Assembly: GCA_002011685.1 (NCBI GenBank)
Contig: MTOL01000243.1
Location: forward strand, 1 to 6,604
DNA: 6,604 nucleotides
Source of the DNA: Deferribacteres bacterium JdFR-76
GTDB lineage: Bacteria; Zhuqueibacterota; JdFR-76
Direction of reading: 5' to 3'
The translations under genes and the position numbers were made by a program. Each line of letters begins with the position of its first letter. Within the stretch, counting starts at the first letter, position 1. A model generated the notes under the pieces. It saw only the letters and a program-made list of their open reading frames with translations. It was not told the DNA's origin and searched no databases. Positions 5,617 through 6,604 of the stretch are shown in pieces.

Positions 5617-6252
5617 ATGACGGCACATGAGATCAGTAAAGCGCTGGAGATCTGGACCCTGCAAACATTGCTAAACATTTCCATTATTCTGGGCGTTGTG
5701 GCATTGGGAATGGCCCTGGTGCAGGCCTACTACCGGAACTTGCGCGCCTATCTGTCCCTGCGGGTTTCCCTGGAAATTTGGGACCTGGTAACGGTTCTGG
5801 TGGTGGACCTGCTTCTGGTTTTTGTGGTTCTGGTCGGGTTTTTTGTACTCAATCCGGACATTATGGCAGACATTAAGGTAGCGGTCCCTTTCATCCCTCT
5901 GGCTACCGTCCTGTTTGCTCTTGCGCTGGTGATCCGCCTGTTTCACGGTGGACACCGGCCGGGGCATACGGCCTTTCGCCGGGCACTTTGGCTGATGGCA
6001 ATAGCGAATGTGATAAATGTCATCGGTTTTGCTCTGGTTATGGAGGCGCCCAGCGGCGAGTATCTTGAACTTCATCCCAGTCCATTCTGGTCATTTGTTA
6101 AAAGCCATTTGCGTTCTAACGCCAGTCCCAGCGGACTTGAGCTGAACCAGCTTTGTTTTTACATCTTCTTTCCTCTGCTGATCGGCGTATTTGTGTACGG
6201 GTTTGTCCGGGCCATGGCCCAGTTGAACAAACCGGGCGGAGAAAACGCATGA
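5617..6252 (+). CDS. Uncharacterised five-helix membrane protein
   Basis: I do not recognise this 211-residue integral membrane protein. Five hydrophobic helices are apparent at about 17-37, 56-78, 88-108, 122-142 and 179-200. Positive charges (R40, R43, R49; R107, R114, R121, R122) fall in the first and third loops, so the positive-inside rule suggests N-terminus outside, C-terminus inside, and a 36-residue loop between helices 4 and 5 outside. The third, predicted cytoplasmic loop carries FHGGHRPGH (109-117) with H110, H113 and H117, which could bind metal or heme or be merely basic. There is one cysteine (C180). It starts 21 bases after the kinase gene and its stop overlaps the ferredoxin start as ATGA, so it belongs to the operon and is probably made in step with the ferredoxin. 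A membrane anchor or electron-transfer subunit is the natural guess, but it is inference. Confidence 0.85.
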   Translation: MTAHEISKALEIWTLQTLLNISIILGVVALGMALVQAYYRNLRAYLSLRVSLEIWDLVTVLVVDLLLVFVVLVGFFVLNPDIMADIKVAVPFIPLATVLFALALVIRLFHGGHRPGHTAFRRALWLMAIANVINVIGFALVMEAPSGEYLELHPSPFWSFVKSHLRSNASPSGLELNQLCFYIFFPLLIGVFVYGFVRAMAQLNKPGGENA

Positions 6253-6461
6253 GCTGGGAGTGGCGGCTTTTGCTGGAGAATTGCACCGGCTGCGGTATCT
6301 GCTATGATGTATGTGACTTTGGGGCTATCCGCATGGAACGGGAAATGGCTTATCCAGAACCGATATCCGGCCGCTGTACAGGCTGCCTGACGTGTGCCAG
6401 GGAATGTCCCTTTGGGGCCATTGAAGTTGTGAGGCAAGAAGGGGTGGAGCAACTGGAATAA
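6249..6461 (+). CDS. Small 2[4Fe-4S] ferredoxin
   Basis: This 70-residue cytosolic electron carrier or small iron-sulfur subunit has two CxxCxxCxxxC motifs: C12, C15, C18, C22 and C43, C46, C49, C53. In clostridial-type folds the fourth cysteine of each motif ligates the opposite cluster. The second motif ends in the usual CP, but the first ends in CD (C22-D23), a departure from the common proline. A hydrophobic N-terminus with W3 and W5 precedes the first motif. There is no signal peptide or extra domain. The start is set by the ATGA overlap with the membrane protein stop and GGAG at 6238-6241, seven bases upstream. The frame extends further upstream, but only as a shadow of the membrane protein gene. 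It may pass electrons to or from the membrane protein, or serve the product of the next gene; partner and direction are unknown. Confidence 0.93.
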   Translation: MSWEWRLLLENCTGCGICYDVCDFGAIRMEREMAYPEPISGRCTGCLTCARECPFGAIEVVRQEGVEQLE

Positions 6462-6486
6462 TTTTTTTAAAGCCGGATGACCCGGC
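6462..6486 (+). other. T-tract followed by a GC hairpin after the ferredoxin gene
   Basis: Seven T's (6462-6468) lie right after the ferredoxin stop. A perfect five-pair hairpin follows, GCCGG (6472-6476) with CCGGC (6482-6486) around ATGAC. The T-run precedes rather than follows the stem, so it is not a standard + strand terminator; on the - strand the stem is followed only by TTTAAA. It may be a processing or stability element, or chance. Confidence 0.35.
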
Positions 6487-6557
6487 CTATCCGAAGGGGA
6501 CTAACACGGGAAAAGCGGAAGGCAGGTGGTCAGGCACAGATGAACGGGATGTGAACA

Positions 6558-6604
6558 ATGGTCAGGTTCATTTTGGGATTGGTTGGTTTTTTGCTGATGT
6601 TTGT
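6558..6604 (+). CDS. N-terminus of a membrane or exported protein (truncated by window end)
   Basis: Fifteen complete codons are visible and read MVRFILGLVGFLLMF, one basic residue followed by a hydrophobic stretch, as in a signal peptide or first transmembrane helix. An in-frame TGA at 6552-6554 lies just upstream, so the gene cannot start earlier in this frame. The Shine-Dalgarno is weak (GGGATGTG region at 6547-6554). It follows the ferredoxin by 96 bases on the same strand and could be part of the same module or start a new unit. Function cannot be told. Confidence 0.5.
   Translation, partial: MVRFILGLVGFLLMF

Overview
This 6.6 kb window looks like ordinary chromosome from a bacterium of moderately high GC content (by eye). 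Genes cover about nine tenths of it, and every gene I accept is on the + strand. The phylum cannot be fixed from the sequence. FtsH, Bcp and an OmpR-type two-component pair are widespread. A rubredoxin-flavoprotein fusion and a 2[4Fe-4S] ferredoxin suggest an anaerobe or microaerophile with oxidative-stress defences. The tRNA gene has no encoded CCA, and the Shine-Dalgarno sites are strong and purine-rich.

Region 1 (1-2688) is a probable operon: the 3' part of ftsH (membrane AAA+ zinc protease), a rubredoxin-domain/FAD/NAD(P)H oxidoreductase that overlaps ftsH by 4 bases, and a two-cysteine Bcp-type peroxiredoxin 39 bases further on. Together they read as protein quality control plus electron delivery and peroxide removal. 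The functional link between the oxidoreductase and Bcp is inference.

Region 2 (2689-3499) starts with a self-contained tRNA-Val(CAC) unit: a plausible promoter, a perfect cloverleaf and a strong intrinsic terminator. An 83-residue protein with an HxxxCxxC zinc-binding anti-sigma-like motif follows, with no sigma factor in view. The next 363 bases hold no convincing gene. They contain a weak terminator candidate, a perfect 7-bp inverted repeat, and a promoter with three TTnnG half-sites at 11-base steps just upstream of the response regulator.

Region 3 (3500-6604) is a second probable operon: an OmpR/PhoB-family response regulator, its membrane histidine kinase (1-base overlap), an unrecognised five-helix membrane protein 21 bases later, and a 70-residue 2[4Fe-4S] ferredoxin that overlaps it by 4 bases. 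After a 96-base gap the N-terminus of another gene, starting with a hydrophobic leader, runs off the window. The layout suggests a two-component system transcribed with a membrane redox module of unknown function. An intrinsic-terminator-like hairpin lies inside the kinase gene and is the most unusual nucleotide-level feature seen here.

No CRISPR array, insertion sequence, prophage gene or defence system is visible. The most promising candidate for something undescribed is the membrane protein plus ferredoxin pair under the two-component system.
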